A DNA stretch of 64,000 nt from Pyrinomonadaceae bacterium (GTDB lineage Bacteria; Acidobacteriota; Blastocatellia; Pyrinomonadales; Pyrinomonadaceae), in assembly GCA_030841105.1 (NCBI GenBank), contig JAVEDE010000121.1, positions 16,409-80,408 on the forward strand, read 5' to 3'. Shown here in pieces: positions 8,656-18,711 of the stretch; within the stretch, counting starts at the first letter, position 1, and the number at the start of each line of letters is the position of its first letter. Under the pieces are notes generated by a model. It searched no databases. It had not been told where the DNA came from and saw only the letters and a program-made list of their open reading frames with translations. The translations under genes were made by a program, and so were the position numbers.

Positions 8656-10059
8656 ATGGCAATCGCGAGTGTGAATCCGGCGACGGGTGAGAAGTTGCGC
8701 GAGTTCGCGCCGCTCACCGAAGCGGAGATCGAAGACAAGCTGCAACTCGCCGCGCGTGCTTACTATCAGCACCGGCACACGTCGTTCGCCGAGCGCGCAG
8801 GGATGATGCTTCGCGCGGCGGAGATTCTTGAGACGGAGAAAGAACGCTTCGCGCGCTTGATGACGGCGGAGATGGGGAAGCCCATCCAGTCGGCGCGCGA
8901 CGAGGCGGCGAAATGCGCGCTGGTGTGTCGCTACTACGCGGAGCACGCCGAAAAATTTCTCGCGGACGAAGCGGTCGAGACGAGTGCGACGCGCTCGTTC
9001 ATCCGCTACGAACCGCTCGGCGCGGTGCTTGCCGTCATGCCCTGGAACTTTCCCTTCTGGCAGGTCTTCCGTTTCGCCGCGCCCGCGCTGATGGCCGGAA
9101 ACGTCGGGCTGCTCAAACACGCCTCGAACGTGCCGCAGTGCGCGCTGGCGATTGAAGAAATTTTCCGGCGCGCCGGATTTCTTGAAGGCGTTTTTCAAAC
9201 GCTCTTGCTCAACTCAGGACAGGTCGGGCAGTTGATTGACGACGCGCGCGTGCGCGCGGCGACGCTCACGGGCAGCGAACACGCCGGGAGCGAGGTGGCG
9301 AGCCGCGCCGGTAAGCAGATCAAGAAGACCGTGCTCGAACTCGGCGGCAGCGATCCCTTCATCGTCATGCCGACGGCGGATTTCGAGACCGCCGTTAAAA
9401 CCGCCGTCAAGGCGCGCACGATCAACAACGGCCAGTCGTGCATCGCGGCCAAACGCTTCATCGTTCATGCTGATGTTTACGAAGAGTTCGCGCACCGCTT
9501 CGTCGCGGCGATGGCGGCGTTGCGTATCGGCGACCCGGCGGACGAGACGACGGAGATCGGGCCACTCGCGACCGCAGACATCGTCAACGAACTCGACGAG
9601 CAGGTGCGCCGGTCAATCGCGGCGGGCGCGCGCGTCATCACGGGCGGCGAACGCGTGCGGCGCGCGGGGAACTACTACGCGCCGACGGTGCTGGCCGACA
9701 TCCAGAAAAATTCTCCGGCCTATGCGGAAGAGTTTTTCGGCCCCGTCGCGTTGCTGTTTCGCGTCGGCTCGATTGAAGAAGCGATTGGGTTGGCGAACGA
9801 CACGCCGTTCGGACTCGGCGCGAGCGCGTGGACGAACGACGCGGGCGAGCGCGAGCGTTTCGTCGGCGAACTCGAAGCGGGCGCGGTCTTCATCAACGCG
9901 ATGGTGGCGTCCGATCCGCGCCTGCCGTTCGGCGGCGTCAAGCGTTCCGGCTACGGGCGCGAGTTGGGCGAGTTCGGCATCCGCGAGTTCGTCAACATCA
10001 AGACCGTCTGGATCAACGATGGCGACAACGACAACGCGCGTCGAACCGAAACGGAGTAG
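8656..10059 (+). CDS. gabD: NAD(P)-dependent succinate-semialdehyde-type dehydrogenase
   Basis: Aldehyde dehydrogenase superfamily enzyme, probably oxidising succinate semialdehyde to succinate (GABA shunt). The 467 residues start MAIASVNPATGEKL, as in GabD/Sad proteins. Key elements are VMPWNFPFWQVFR (cofactor side), LELGGSDPF with the general base Glu228, and NNGQSCIAAKRF with catalytic Cys262, then FGPVALLFRV and the C-terminal NPRLPFGG-like block (DPRLPFGGVKRSGYGRE). The family is confident; the exact aldehyde is inferred from closeness to GabD. There is no GABA transaminase or transporter nearby. The gene is divergent from the TauE/SafE gene, with 129 bp between them. Confidence 0.88.
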   Translation: MAIASVNPATGEKLREFAPLTEAEIEDKLQLAARAYYQHRHTSFAERAGMMLRAAEILETEKERFARLMTAEMGKPIQSARDEAAKCALVCRYYAEHAEKFLADEAVETSATRSFIRYEPLGAVLAVMPWNFPFWQVFRFAAPALMAGNVGLLKHASNVPQCALAIEEIFRRAGFLEGVFQTLLLNSGQVGQLIDDARVRAATLTGSEHAGSEVASRAGKQIKKTVLELGGSDPFIVMPTADFETAVKTAVKARTINNGQSCIAAKRFIVHADVYEEFAHRFVAAMAALRIGDPADETTEIGPLATADIVNELDEQVRRSIAAGARVITGGERVRRAGNYYAPTVLADIQKNSPAYAEEFFGPVALLFRVGSIEEAIGLANDTPFGLGASAWTNDAGERERFVGELEAGAVFINAMVASDPRLPFGGVKRSGYGRELGEFGIREFVNIKTVWINDGDNDNARRTETE

Positions 10060-10220
10060 ACGCTCGACTCGAATTTTCGATCCATTCTTTCGTAAGACGC
10101 GCCGACGTTTGTTCGCTTTCGGACAAGCCGCGTCCCGGAAGTGGGATCGAATGAACCAGCCAAACCTCACCCCGCGCGGAAAAGGCCGCAGATTTCCTCT
10201 CCGTCTCTCACGTCACACCA

Positions 10221-10237
10221 CTGGCACGCCGCTTCCA
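10221..10237 (+). promoter_or_regulatory. Candidate sigma-54 (-24/-12) promoter upstream of the ABC locus
   Basis: CTGGCACGCCGCTTCCA matches the -24 element TGGCAC exactly, with five-base spacing to the -12 element; there the consensus TTGC is TTCC, a mismatch at a normally conserved base. It lies 106 bases before the first ABC gene. The locus ends with an NtrC-type activator, which makes a sigma-54 site plausible, but on sequence alone it is weaker than the one at 11238. Confidence 0.4.
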
Positions 10238-10342
10238 TTAGATTCTGCCGATCTAGTCGAAGCTGAAACGAAGTGCGCTCTCCATACGTCTTCTGAGCAA
10301 ACAAGAGAAACGCTCCGGGCGACCCGCACGAGAGGGTGATGC

Positions 10343-11008
10343 ATGATCCGTCTGCGCAACATCGAAAAAGTTTACGAGCAGGGCGTCAATAAAACTTACG
10401 TGCTGCGGCGCGTTGACTTGGACGTGCGCGAGGGCGAGTTCGTCTCGATCATGGGGCCGTCGGGCGCGGGCAAGTCAACACTCCTGAGCATACTCGGCCT
10501 GTTCGACAGCGCGTGGACGGGCGAGTATCACTTCTGGGACGCGGCCGTCCACCGGCTCGGCAAGAAGGAACGCGCCGAACTGCACAAACGACACATCGGG
10601 TTCGTCTTCCAGAGTTATCACCTGCTCGACCACCTCACCGTTTACGAAAATCTGGACGTGCCGCTCTCCTACAAGGACATCAAGAAGGCCGAGCGGCAGG
10701 CGATGGTGGCCGACGTGCTCGACCGTTTTCAGATCGTGGGGAAGAAGGATTTGTACCCGAACCAGTTGTCGGGCGGGCAACAGCAGTTGGTGGCCGTGGC
10801 ACGCGCCGTCATCTCGAACCCCAAACTGATCCTCGCAGACGAGCCGACCGGGAATCTACATTCCAATCAGGGGCGCGAGATCATGGAACTCTTCAAACGC
10901 CTCAACGACGAGGGCACGACCATCATTCAGGTGACGCACTCCGAGCAGAACGCGCAGTTCGGCCATCGCGTCGTGCAACTCGCGGACGGGTGGGTGGTGA
11001 AGGAGTAA
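10343..11008 (+). CDS. MacB-type ABC transporter ATP-binding protein (variant motifs)
   Basis: A 221-residue cytoplasmic ATPase of the MacB/LolD class. It has Walker [11 protein letters not shown]-loop [22 protein letters not shown], signature [14 protein letters not shown] and Walker [10 protein letters not shown]. Two positions deviate from the second ATPase of this locus (12668): the residue after LSGGQQQ is Leu instead of Arg, and the D-loop reads GNLHSNQG with His where Asp is usual. The switch His (VTHSEQNA) is present. It starts a run of same-strand genes encoding an adaptor, a second ATPase and three permeases, so it probably energises export or a mechanotransmission-type complex. The ATG at 10343 follows GAGAGGGTGATGC. 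Confidence 0.92.
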   Translation: MIRLRNIEKVYEQGVNKTYVLRRVDLDVREGEFVSIMGPSGAGKSTLLSILGLFDSAWTGEYHFWDAAVHRLGKKERAELHKRHIGFVFQSYHLLDHLTVYENLDVPLSYKDIKKAERQAMVADVLDRFQIVGKKDLYPNQLSGGQQQLVAVARAVISNPKLILADEPTGNLHSNQGREIMELFKRLNDEGTTIIQVTHSEQNAQFGHRVVQLADGWVVKE

Positions 11009-11062
11009 AGCAGATTGCGGATTCAAAAGCACTGGCTCGGTTAGTCGTGACATGTTCTCTTA

Positions 11063-11122
11063 ATCTGAAATTTGAAATTTGAAATCTGGAATTGAAGATT
11101 CCGCTACCGGCAATTGAAGAAT
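11063..11122 (+). repeat. Low-complexity direct repeats (TTTGAAA / AATTGAAGA words)
   Basis: The gap between the first ATPase and the adaptor carries short direct repeats: CTGAAATTTGAAATTTGAAATCTG (first word TTTGAAA) at 11066-11089, then AATTGAAGA twice at about 11090 and 11112. No matching inverted arm is seen. The rest of 11009-11302 contains the candidate sigma-54 promoter at 11238 and no other gene. Confidence 0.5.
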
Positions 11123-11237
11123 CGGCATTCCGAAATTGAGAGTGTTTGATTTCGATTTTGGGAAACGAGGCGCGGGGGCGGGACGCGGGGAGCGGCTAAA
11201 AGCCGCGAAAACGTGGGGAGTTTGAAGTTTTGCGGGT

Positions 11238-11253
11238 TGGCACGCCTTTCGCT
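11238..11253 (+). promoter_or_regulatory. Candidate sigma-54 (-24/-12) promoter for the adaptor gene
   Basis: TGGCACGCCTTTCGCT matches the consensus TGGCAC-N5-TTGCW at all but one position (TCGC for TTGC), with the invariant GG and GC at exactly the right distance. A start of transcription about 12 bases on, near 11264, would give a leader of roughly 39 bases before the adaptor ATG at 11303. The cluster encodes its own NtrC-family activator (22327) and histidine kinase. Confidence 0.6.
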
Positions 11254-11302
11254 AAGGCACGGGGCGACGGGCAAGTTCGAGAAAGGAATAAATATTTTGG
11301 GC

Positions 11303-12559
11303 ATGGATGTTCCCCGCGGCAAATCTACGGCACGCAAGCGGCGCGTGCGGGTCATTATCTATGCGGCCATCGCCATCGTGGCGGTGACGGCGATCACGCT
11401 CGGCGTGTCGCGCATGAAGCCCGCCGCGCCGAGCGTCGAGCGTTCGACCAACCTCATAGACACGGTGAAGCGCGGCCAGATGCTCCGGCAGGTGCGCGGC
11501 ATCGGCACGCTCGTGCCGCAAGACGTGCGCATCATCGCGGCGGCGACGCAGGGGCGCGTCGAGCGCGTGCTCGTCCAGCCGGGCACGGAAGTGACGGCGG
11601 GCACGGTCTTGATCGAACTGAGCAACCCGGAGTTGCAGCAGGGCACGGTTGACATCGAGTATCAGGTGCGCGCCGCCGAGGCCGAGCACAACAACATCCG
11701 CGCGCGCCTTGAGAGCGAGCGCATGACGCAGCAGGCTTCGACCGCCACCGCGCAGAGCGAATACCAGCAGGCCAAGCTGCAATCCGACACCGACGAGCAA
11801 CTCGCCAAAGACGGCCTGATCCCCGCCATCAATTTGAAACTCTCGCGCGTCCGCGTGGCCGACCTCGCCAACCGCTACTCCATCGAGCAGAAGCGTCTGC
11901 AAGGCACGTCCAAGTCGGCGCAGGCGCAACTCGATGCGCAGACGGCGCGCATCAACCAACTCAAGGCGCAACTCCGGCTCAGGCAGTCGCAGGTGGCGAC
12001 GCTGCGCGTGCTGGCCGGGACGAACGGCGTGCTGCAACAGATGCAAGTGCAGGTCGGGCAGGAAGTGCAGCCGGGCACGAACCTCGCGCGCGTCGTCGAG
12101 CCGCAGAACTTGAAGGCCGAACTCAAGATCGCCGAGACGCAGGCCAAAGACATCTCGCTCGGCCAGCAGGCCAGCATTGACACGCGCAACGGCATCATTC
12201 CCGGCCACGTCGTCCGCATTGATCCGGCGGCGGAGAACAGCACCGTCAAAGTTGACATCGCGCTCGACGGCGCGCTGCCGCAGGGCGCGCGCCCGGAGTT
12301 GAGCGTTGACGGCACGATCGAACTCGAACGCCTCGACAACATCCTCTACGTCGGACGCCCGGCCTTCGGCCAGTCGCAGTCGAGCGTCGGGATGTTCAAA
12401 CTCGAACCGGGCGGGCAGTTCGCCACGCGCGTGCAGGTCAAACTCGGCCGCAGTTCCGTTAACACCATCGAAGTTTTAGAAGGCTTACAGGAAGGCGATC
12501 AGGTGATCCTCTCAGACACCTCCCAGTGGGACGCCTTTAACCGCATACGACTTAACTAA
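11303..12559 (+). CDS. HlyD/MacA-type periplasmic adaptor subunit
   Basis: A 418-residue membrane-fusion protein linking inner-membrane ABC components to the periplasm or an outer-membrane channel. It has one N-terminal membrane anchor (IIYAAIAIVAVTAITLGV, about 18-35), a beta-barrel/lipoyl half (AAATQGRVERVLVQPGTEVTAGTVLIEL), a coiled-coil hairpin (about 125-230: EAEHNNIRARLESERM, QTARINQLKAQLRLRQ), the second lipoyl half (VLAGTNGVLQQMQVQVGQEV) and C-terminal membrane-proximal domains ending in VLEGLQEGDQVILSD. The ATG at 11303 (MDVPRGKSTARKRR) is chosen over the upstream TTG at 11213 because it gives the common N-terminus and follows GAAAGGA. It sits between two ATPase genes, with a sigma-54-like promoter just upstream. 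Confidence 0.9.
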   Translation: MDVPRGKSTARKRRVRVIIYAAIAIVAVTAITLGVSRMKPAAPSVERSTNLIDTVKRGQMLRQVRGIGTLVPQDVRIIAAATQGRVERVLVQPGTEVTAGTVLIELSNPELQQGTVDIEYQVRAAEAEHNNIRARLESERMTQQASTATAQSEYQQAKLQSDTDEQLAKDGLIPAINLKLSRVRVADLANRYSIEQKRLQGTSKSAQAQLDAQTARINQLKAQLRLRQSQVATLRVLAGTNGVLQQMQVQVGQEVQPGTNLARVVEPQNLKAELKIAETQAKDISLGQQASIDTRNGIIPGHVVRIDPAAENSTVKVDIALDGALPQGARPELSVDGTIELERLDNILYVGRPAFGQSQSSVGMFKLEPGGQFATRVQVKLGRSSVNTIEVLEGLQEGDQVILSDTSQWDAFNRIRLN

Positions 12560-12573
12560 GAAAGGATAGGAGA

Positions 12574-12659
12574 AGTGACGAGTGACAAGTGACGAGTGAC
12601 GAGTTAATAACCAAACAACTTGTTTTCAACTCGTCACTTGTCACTCGTCACTTGTCACT
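12574..12659. repeat. 32-bp inverted repeat made of GTGACGAG/GTGACAAG octamers
   Basis: Arms 12574-12605 and 12628-12659 are complementary at 29 of 32 positions. Each arm is four copies of an octamer alternating GTGACGAG and GTGACAAG; the three mismatches fall at the variable G/A position. The loop is 22 bases. It occupies almost the whole gap between the adaptor stop and the second ATPase start, so it would form a long hairpin in the mRNA of this locus. Confidence 0.8.
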
Positions 12660-12667
12660 CAAAAATT

Positions 12668-13420
<753 letters not shown>

Positions 13421-13667
13421 CGGTAAATTTTCGGGCGGCGTTACGCGCGCAGAATCCGGCCACGCCACGCACGAACCCGCCACACACTACCTGCCAAAAC
13501 ATCCACGGCGCGCCCGGCCTGCAAGACACGCCCGGCGCGCCAGGACGGCCGCTTACGAGAAAGTGCGCTCACGTTGACAACCGAACCGGCGTGGCCGCGC
13601 CCCGTTCGGTCATCTCGGTCAACAGTCACGCGCCGCTCGTCATTCCCCCTGAAGAGGTGTTTGAAAC

Positions 13668-16109
13668 ATGAATACATTCGGGCAAGATTTACGCTACGGT
13701 TTTCGGATGCTCTGGAAGAGTCCCGGGTTCACGCTGGTGACGGTGCTGGCGTTGGCCTTAGGCATCGGGGCGAACACGGCGATCTTCTCGGTCGTCAACA
13801 CGGTGCTCCTGCGCCCGCTGCCCTACGCCAACGGCGAGCGCATCGTCTACATCGGCGAGTGGTCGCAGCAAGTGCCGGGGATGTCGGTCTCCTACCCGAA
13901 TTTCATAGACTGGCGCGACCAGCAGCAGACGATGGAGCGCATCGCCGCCTTCCGCAGCGCGAACTACGTGGTGACGGGCGGGGGCGAACCGGAGCGACTC
14001 GACGGGCGGCAAGTCTCTGCCGGGTTCTTCGAGGTGCTCGGCGTGCAGCCCGCGCTCGGACGCAACTTCACGCCCGAAGAGGACAAGCCGGGCGCAACTC
14101 CCGTCGCGCTCATCAGCCACGGCTTCTGGCAACGGCGTCTCGGCGGCGACCCTTCAATCGTCAACAAACAACTCCAACTCAGCAACGAGAGCTACACCGT
14201 CGTCGGCGTCCTGCCGCAGACGTTCGAGTGGCAGTCGCCGGTAGACGTGTTCGTCCCCGTCGGTCTGGGCGCGGGCAACCCGAACATGACCGAGCGCGGC
14301 AACCACCCCGGCATGTACGTGCTCGGACTCCTCAAACCTAACGTCACGGTCGAGCAGGCGCGCACCGAGATCAAGACCATCGCCGAACGACTCGCCGTGC
14401 AGTACCCCAACAGCAACGGCGGGCAGAGCGCGGTCTTGACTTCTCTACAGGAACGCGCCGTCGAAGACATCCGACCCGCGCTCTTGATCCTGCTCGCGGC
14501 CGTCGGCTTCGTGCTCTTGATCGCGTGCGCCAACGTCGCCAACCTGCTACTGGCGCGTGCCGCCTCGCGCTCGAAAGAGATCGCCATCCGCACCGCGCTC
14601 GGCGCGGGACGCCTCCGCATCATCCGGCAGTTGCTCACGGAGAGTCTGCTGCTCTCGCTGATGGGCGGCGCGCTCGGCCTGCTCTTCGCCATGTGGGGCA
14701 TTGACGCTTTGCTCGCCGCGCTTCCCGAAAACGTGCCGCGCCTGCTCGTCTCAGGGATCGGGCTAAACACGCCCGTGCTCCTCTTCACGCTCACTGTCTC
14801 CGTTGTGACGGGCTTACTGTTCGGCCTCGCGCCCGCGCTGCAAGCCTCGAAGTCGAACTTGAACGAGACGTTGAAAGACGGCGGCCGCACGTCTGCGGGC
14901 GTGGGTCGCCAGCGCGTGCGCAACCTGCTCGTCGTCGCCGAAGTCGCGCTCTCGCTTTTGCTCCTCGTCAGCGCGGGTCTGCTCATCAAGAGTTTCGTGC
15001 GCTTGCAGGAGACCGAACTCGGCTTCAACCCGGAGAACGTGTTAACGCTGCGCGTGCCTTTGCCGGAGGCGCGTTACACGCAGAACGGGCAGGTCGAAAA
15101 TTTCTGGGACGAACTGATGCGGCGCGTGCGCGCCTTGCCCGGCGTCGAGAGCGCGGGGCTGACGCGCGGCCTGCCGATGAACGGCGGCATCGAATCCGGC
15201 GTCATGGTCGAGGGGCAGGAGACGACGAACCCGAAAGACGCCACCGTCGCCGTCAACCTCTACGCCGACCCCGACTACTTCAAGGCGATGGACATCAAGT
15301 TGGTCAAAGGCCGTTTCCTCTCCGAGTTGGACACGAAAGACGCGCCGTTGGTCGTGATGGTTGACGAGATGTTCGTCTCGAAGTTCTTCCCCAACGCCGA
15401 CCCTGTAGGCAAGCGTCTGCGGATCGGCGGCGACCGCGCGCCCTTGCGCAACATCATCGGCGTCTTCAAACACATGAAGCACTACGGGCCGGACGAAGAG
15501 GACGAGGGGCGCGTCGAAATCTACACGCCTTACAGGCAAGTGCCGCAGGAGTTTTTCGCCGCCGCCAACCGCAGCCTGTGGCTCGCCGTCAAGACCAAAG
15601 GCGACCCGACGAGCCTCGCGCCCGCCATCCGCAACGAGGTCTTGCAGATTGACAAGGATCAACCGATCTCGAACGTCGGCACGATGGAAAACATTGTCGC
15701 CGCGACGGTCGCGCCGCAGAAATTTGCGACGTGGCTGCTGGCCGTCTTCGCCGCGACGGCGATGCTCCTCGCGGCCATCGGCATCTACGGCGTGATGGCC
15801 TACTCGGTGACGCAGCGCACGCACGAGATCGGCATTCGCATGGCCTTGGGCGCGGGACGAAGGGACGTGCTCCGCATGGTCGTCTCGCAGGGCATGAAAC
15901 TGGCCTTCATCGGCGTCGCGCTCGGTCTCGCCGGAGCGGTCGCGCTGACGCGCCTGATGTCGAGTTTGCTCTACGGCGTCAGCGCGACCGACCCGCTCAC
16001 TTACGGCGGCGTCTCCGTCCTGCTCGCCTCGGTCGCACTCCTCGCGTGTCTCATCCCGGCGCGCAAAGCGACCAAAGTTGATCCCATGATCGCGCTCAGA
16101 TACGAGTAG
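13668..16109 (+). CDS. ADOP-type MacB/FtsX ABC permease 1
   Basis: An 813-residue permease of the large FtsX/MacB type abundant in Acidobacteriota. Layout: a short cytoplasmic lead (MNTFGQDLRYGFRMLWKSPG), first membrane helix (LVTVLALALGIGANTAIF), periplasmic MacB-PCD domain to about residue 270, FtsX helices with the signature VAQLLLARAASRSKEIAIRTALGAGR-like block (LLARAASRSKEIAIRTALGA), a second periplasmic domain (about 430-680), and three C-terminal helices with the repeated motif YSVTQRTHEIGIRMALGAGR. It has eight membrane helices by eye. Such permeases work with LolD/MacB ATPases and adaptors, often as mechanotransducers or exporters. The ATG at 13668 follows GAAGAGG. The 247-bp gap before it holds two GGCGCGCC palindromes and an ACCGAAC/GTTCGGT inverted pair. 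Its first 150 bases nearly match the gene at 18712. Confidence 0.93.
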   Translation: MNTFGQDLRYGFRMLWKSPGFTLVTVLALALGIGANTAIFSVVNTVLLRPLPYANGERIVYIGEWSQQVPGMSVSYPNFIDWRDQQQTMERIAAFRSANYVVTGGGEPERLDGRQVSAGFFEVLGVQPALGRNFTPEEDKPGATPVALISHGFWQRRLGGDPSIVNKQLQLSNESYTVVGVLPQTFEWQSPVDVFVPVGLGAGNPNMTERGNHPGMYVLGLLKPNVTVEQARTEIKTIAERLAVQYPNSNGGQSAVLTSLQERAVEDIRPALLILLAAVGFVLLIACANVANLLLARAASRSKEIAIRTALGAGRLRIIRQLLTESLLLSLMGGALGLLFAMWGIDALLAALPENVPRLLVSGIGLNTPVLLFTLTVSVVTGLLFGLAPALQASKSNLNETLKDGGRTSAGVGRQRVRNLLVVAEVALSLLLLVSAGLLIKSFVRLQETELGFNPENVLTLRVPLPEARYTQNGQVENFWDELMRRVRALPGVESAGLTRGLPMNGGIESGVMVEGQETTNPKDATVAVNLYADPDYFKAMDIKLVKGRFLSELDTKDAPLVVMVDEMFVSKFFPNADPVGKRLRIGGDRAPLRNIIGVFKHMKHYGPDEEDEGRVEIYTPYRQVPQEFFAAANRSLWLAVKTKGDPTSLAPAIRNEVLQIDKDQPISNVGTMENIVAATVAPQKFATWLLAVFAATAMLLAAIGIYGVMAYSVTQRTHEIGIRMALGAGRRDVLRMVVSQGMKLAFIGVALGLAGAVALTRLMSSLLYGVSATDPLTYGGVSVLLASVALLACLIPARKATKVDPMIALRYE

Positions 16110-16160
16110 CAGTTGAGCGCGCCGTCAAACGAATGAAACTCCCGGCGTGCTGCGTGTCGT

Positions 16161-16206
16161 TCGTGTCTCTGCGGTGAGTTGAGAAGTATACGTCGCGGAG
16201 ACACGG
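16161..16206. repeat. Short inverted repeat of GTCTCTGC/GCGGAGAC words
   Basis: Arms 16161-16172 (TCGTGTCTCTGC) and 16195-16206 (GCGGAGACACGG) pair at 10 of 12 positions. Flanking words GGAGAGAG and GTAGAGAG extend the low-complexity pattern. It lies between the first and second permease genes and resembles the other intergenic repeat hairpins of this window in build, not in sequence. Confidence 0.5.
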
Positions 16207-16265
16207 AGAGAGTCGTAGAGAGTTAACGTTAGTTGCATCCGGTTGATAAGCCGTGGAGTGTGGAT

Positions 16266-18701
16266 ATGGGAACAGTGTTGCAGGATGCGCGTTACGCGCT
16301 GCGGGTGTTGTGGAAGAACTGGGGCTTCACGTCGGTGGCGGTCGTGGCGCTGGCTCTGGGGATCGGGGCGAACACGACGATCTTTAGCGCGTTCAACGCA
16401 CTCTTGCTGCGCCCCTTCAACTTCACTGACCCCGACAGCCTCGTTGTCTTGTGGGAGCGACCGCCGAACACAAGCACGCGCAACTCGGTCGCGCCCGCCA
16501 ACCTCCTCTCCGTCCGCGAGCAGAGCAACAGCTTCTCGCACCTCGCCATGTACAACAGCAACTCGCTCAACCTCACCGAGGGCGACAAGCCGGAGCGGCT
16601 CGAAGTGGCCGCCGTCTCGCCCACCATGTTCGACGCGCTCGGCGTGAACGCCGCCGTCGGGCGCACGTTCACCGCGGAGGAGGAGCAGGAGGGGCGTGAC
16701 AAGGTCGTCATCCTCACGCACGACTTCTGGCGTCGTCGCTACGCCACCGACCCGGCCATCGTCAACCGCCAGTTGATGCTCAACGGCCAGCCTTACACCG
16801 TCGTCGGCGTCATGCCGGAAGACTTCAACTTCCCGCCGACGAGCAACGACATTTTGATCCCGTTTACCGTCAACGACCGTGTGCGCGGGGAACGCGGCAA
16901 CCATTACGTGCGTGTGATGGGGCGGCTCAAGCCGGGCGTCACGCAGGCGCAGGCCGACGCCGAACTCGCGGGCATCGCCAGCCGCCTCGAAGCGCAATAC
17001 CCTGAGACGAACAGCAACCGCACCATCGCCACGGAATCTTTGAAGGCGTCTTACGTGCGCGGGCCGCGACCCGGCCTCTTGGTGCTGCTCGGCGCGGCGT
17101 GCTTCGTCCTGCTGCTGGCGTGCGCCAACGTCGCCAACCTGCTCCTTGTGCGCGCGGCCTCGCGCCAGAAGGAGATCGCGATCCGCATGGCGTTGGGCGC
17201 GGGACGCCTGCGCCTGATCCGGCAGTTGTTGACTGAAAGCGTGCTCATCGCGCTCTTCGGCGGCGCGCTCGGTTTGCTCTTCGCCGTGTGGGGCATTGAC
17301 CTGATCACGGCGGGCATCCCCGCGAGCCTCTCGCGCTATCTGCCCGGGTGGAAGAACGTCGGCATTGACGTGGAGGTCTTCTGGTTCACGCTCGTCGTCT
17401 CGCTGCTGACCGGCGTCGTGTTCGGACTCGCGCCTGCGCTGCAAGCGACGAAGACCGACTTCAACGAGGCGCTCAAAGAAGGCGGGCGCACTTCGGGCGG
17501 CGGCGGCTTCGGCCGCAACCGTCTGCGCGGCGCGCTCGTCGTCGCGGAAGTGGCGATCTCGCTCACGCTCCTCATCGGCGCGGGTCTGATGATCAAAAGT
17601 TTCTATGAGATGTTGAAGGTCGAGCCGGGCTTCAAGGCGGGGAGCGTGCTCGTGATGGACGTGGCGTTGCCGCGCGCGAAGTACAAGGAAGAGGCCGCGC
17701 GCGTGAACTTCTACACGCAGGCCGTCGAACGCGTCGCCGCGCTGCCGGGCGTCGAAGCGGCGGGCGCGGTCAACATCCTCCCGCTCTCGCGCAGCAACAC
17801 CGACTCGGCTTTCTCCGTCGTCGGCCGACCCCGGCCGGAGAAGGGGCGCGAGCCGCAGGCGAACTTCCGCACCGTCAGCCCGCACTATCTCGAAGTGATG
17901 GGCATCCCCCTGCGCCGCGGCCGCCACATCGCCGACACCGACCGCGCCGACTCGACGAACGTCATCCTCATCAACGAGGAACTCGCCCGGCGGCATTTCG
18001 CCGACACAGACCCCATCGGGCAACGTCTGAATTTCGGCGGTGACAAGGACTCGGACAACTACGAGATCATCGGCGTCGTCGGCAACATCAAACACGAGTC
18101 GCTGGTGGAGGAAGAGATCAAACCGGAAGTCTACCGGCCGCTCGCGCAAGAGCCTTGGTATTCGATGAGCATCGTGGTGCGGCGCAACGCGGGCGACCCC
18201 GCGCAACTCGCCGGGGCGGTGCAGCGCGAGATCGGCAGTCTCGACAAGGAGCAGCCGATCTACAACGTGCGGACGATGGAACGCGTCGTGTCCGAGTCGC
18301 TCGCGCCGCAGCGCGTGACGATGGGCATGCTCGGCATCTTCGCCCTCATCGCGCTCGTGCTCGCGTCCGTCGGCATCTACGCCGTGATGTCCTACACCGT
18401 CTCGCAGCGCACGCACGAGATCGGCGTGCGGATGGCCTTGGGCGCAAGCCCGCGCGACATCCGCCGCATGGTCGTGCGGCAGGGGATGCTCCTCGCCTTC
18501 GTCGGCATCGGCATCGGCCTCATCGCCTCCTACTGGTTGATGCAGGGCTTGACGGTCATGCTCTACGAGGTGTCGGCGACCGACCCGCTCACTTTCGGTC
18601 TCATCTCGCTGCTGCTCATCCTCGTGGCCTTCGCCGCCAACTACATCCCCGCGCGACGCGCGACGCGGGTTGATCCGATGGTGGCTCTCAGATACGAATA
18701 G
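16266..18701 (+). CDS. ADOP-type MacB/FtsX ABC permease 2
   Basis: An 811-residue paralogue of the permease before it, with the same order: N-terminal lead MGTVLQDARYALRVLWKNWG, helix 1 (VAVVALALGIGANTTIF), MacB-PCD domain, FtsX block (LLVRAASRQKEIAIRMALGAGR), second periplasmic domain and final FtsX block (YTVSQRTHEIGVRMALGASP). The ATG at 16266 follows GGAGTGTGGAT and gives the family N-terminus; a TTG at 16233 would add eleven atypical residues. Its 5' end differs clearly from permeases 1 and 3, which are almost identical to each other there. Stop and next start are only 10 bases apart, so it is co-transcribed with permease 3. Confidence 0.92.
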   Translation: MGTVLQDARYALRVLWKNWGFTSVAVVALALGIGANTTIFSAFNALLLRPFNFTDPDSLVVLWERPPNTSTRNSVAPANLLSVREQSNSFSHLAMYNSNSLNLTEGDKPERLEVAAVSPTMFDALGVNAAVGRTFTAEEEQEGRDKVVILTHDFWRRRYATDPAIVNRQLMLNGQPYTVVGVMPEDFNFPPTSNDILIPFTVNDRVRGERGNHYVRVMGRLKPGVTQAQADAELAGIASRLEAQYPETNSNRTIATESLKASYVRGPRPGLLVLLGAACFVLLLACANVANLLLVRAASRQKEIAIRMALGAGRLRLIRQLLTESVLIALFGGALGLLFAVWGIDLITAGIPASLSRYLPGWKNVGIDVEVFWFTLVVSLLTGVVFGLAPALQATKTDFNEALKEGGRTSGGGGFGRNRLRGALVVAEVAISLTLLIGAGLMIKSFYEMLKVEPGFKAGSVLVMDVALPRAKYKEEAARVNFYTQAVERVAALPGVEAAGAVNILPLSRSNTDSAFSVVGRPRPEKGREPQANFRTVSPHYLEVMGIPLRRGRHIADTDRADSTNVILINEELARRHFADTDPIGQRLNFGGDKDSDNYEIIGVVGNIKHESLVEEEIKPEVYRPLAQEPWYSMSIVVRRNAGDPAQLAGAVQREIGSLDKEQPIYNVRTMERVVSESLAPQRVTMGMLGIFALIALVLASVGIYAVMSYTVSQRTHEIGVRMALGASPRDIRRMVVRQGMLLAFVGIGIGLIASYWLMQGLTVMLYEVSATDPLTFGLISLLLILVAFAANYIPARRATRVDPMVALRYE

Positions 18702-18711
18702 GAGTGGACGC

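Noticed and set aside
12620..12667. Earlier ATG for the second ATPase
   Set aside because: It would translate the repeat hairpin; the ATG at 12668 gives the normal start of the ATPase domain.
16125..18416. Very long open frame on the minus strand opposite permease 2
   Set aside because: Its product is an Arg/Asp/Glu/His-rich string without domains. It mirrors the codon bias of the clear permease gene on the plus strand; similar false frames lie opposite clpA (966-2627), permease 3 (19639-21198), the antiporter (45787-47553) and the methyltransferase (62385-63458).
18670..18711. Earlier TTG start for permease 3 inside permease 2
   Set aside because: It would add fourteen residues encoded by the end of the previous gene; the TTG at 18712 has AGGAG at a proper distance and gives the family N-terminus.
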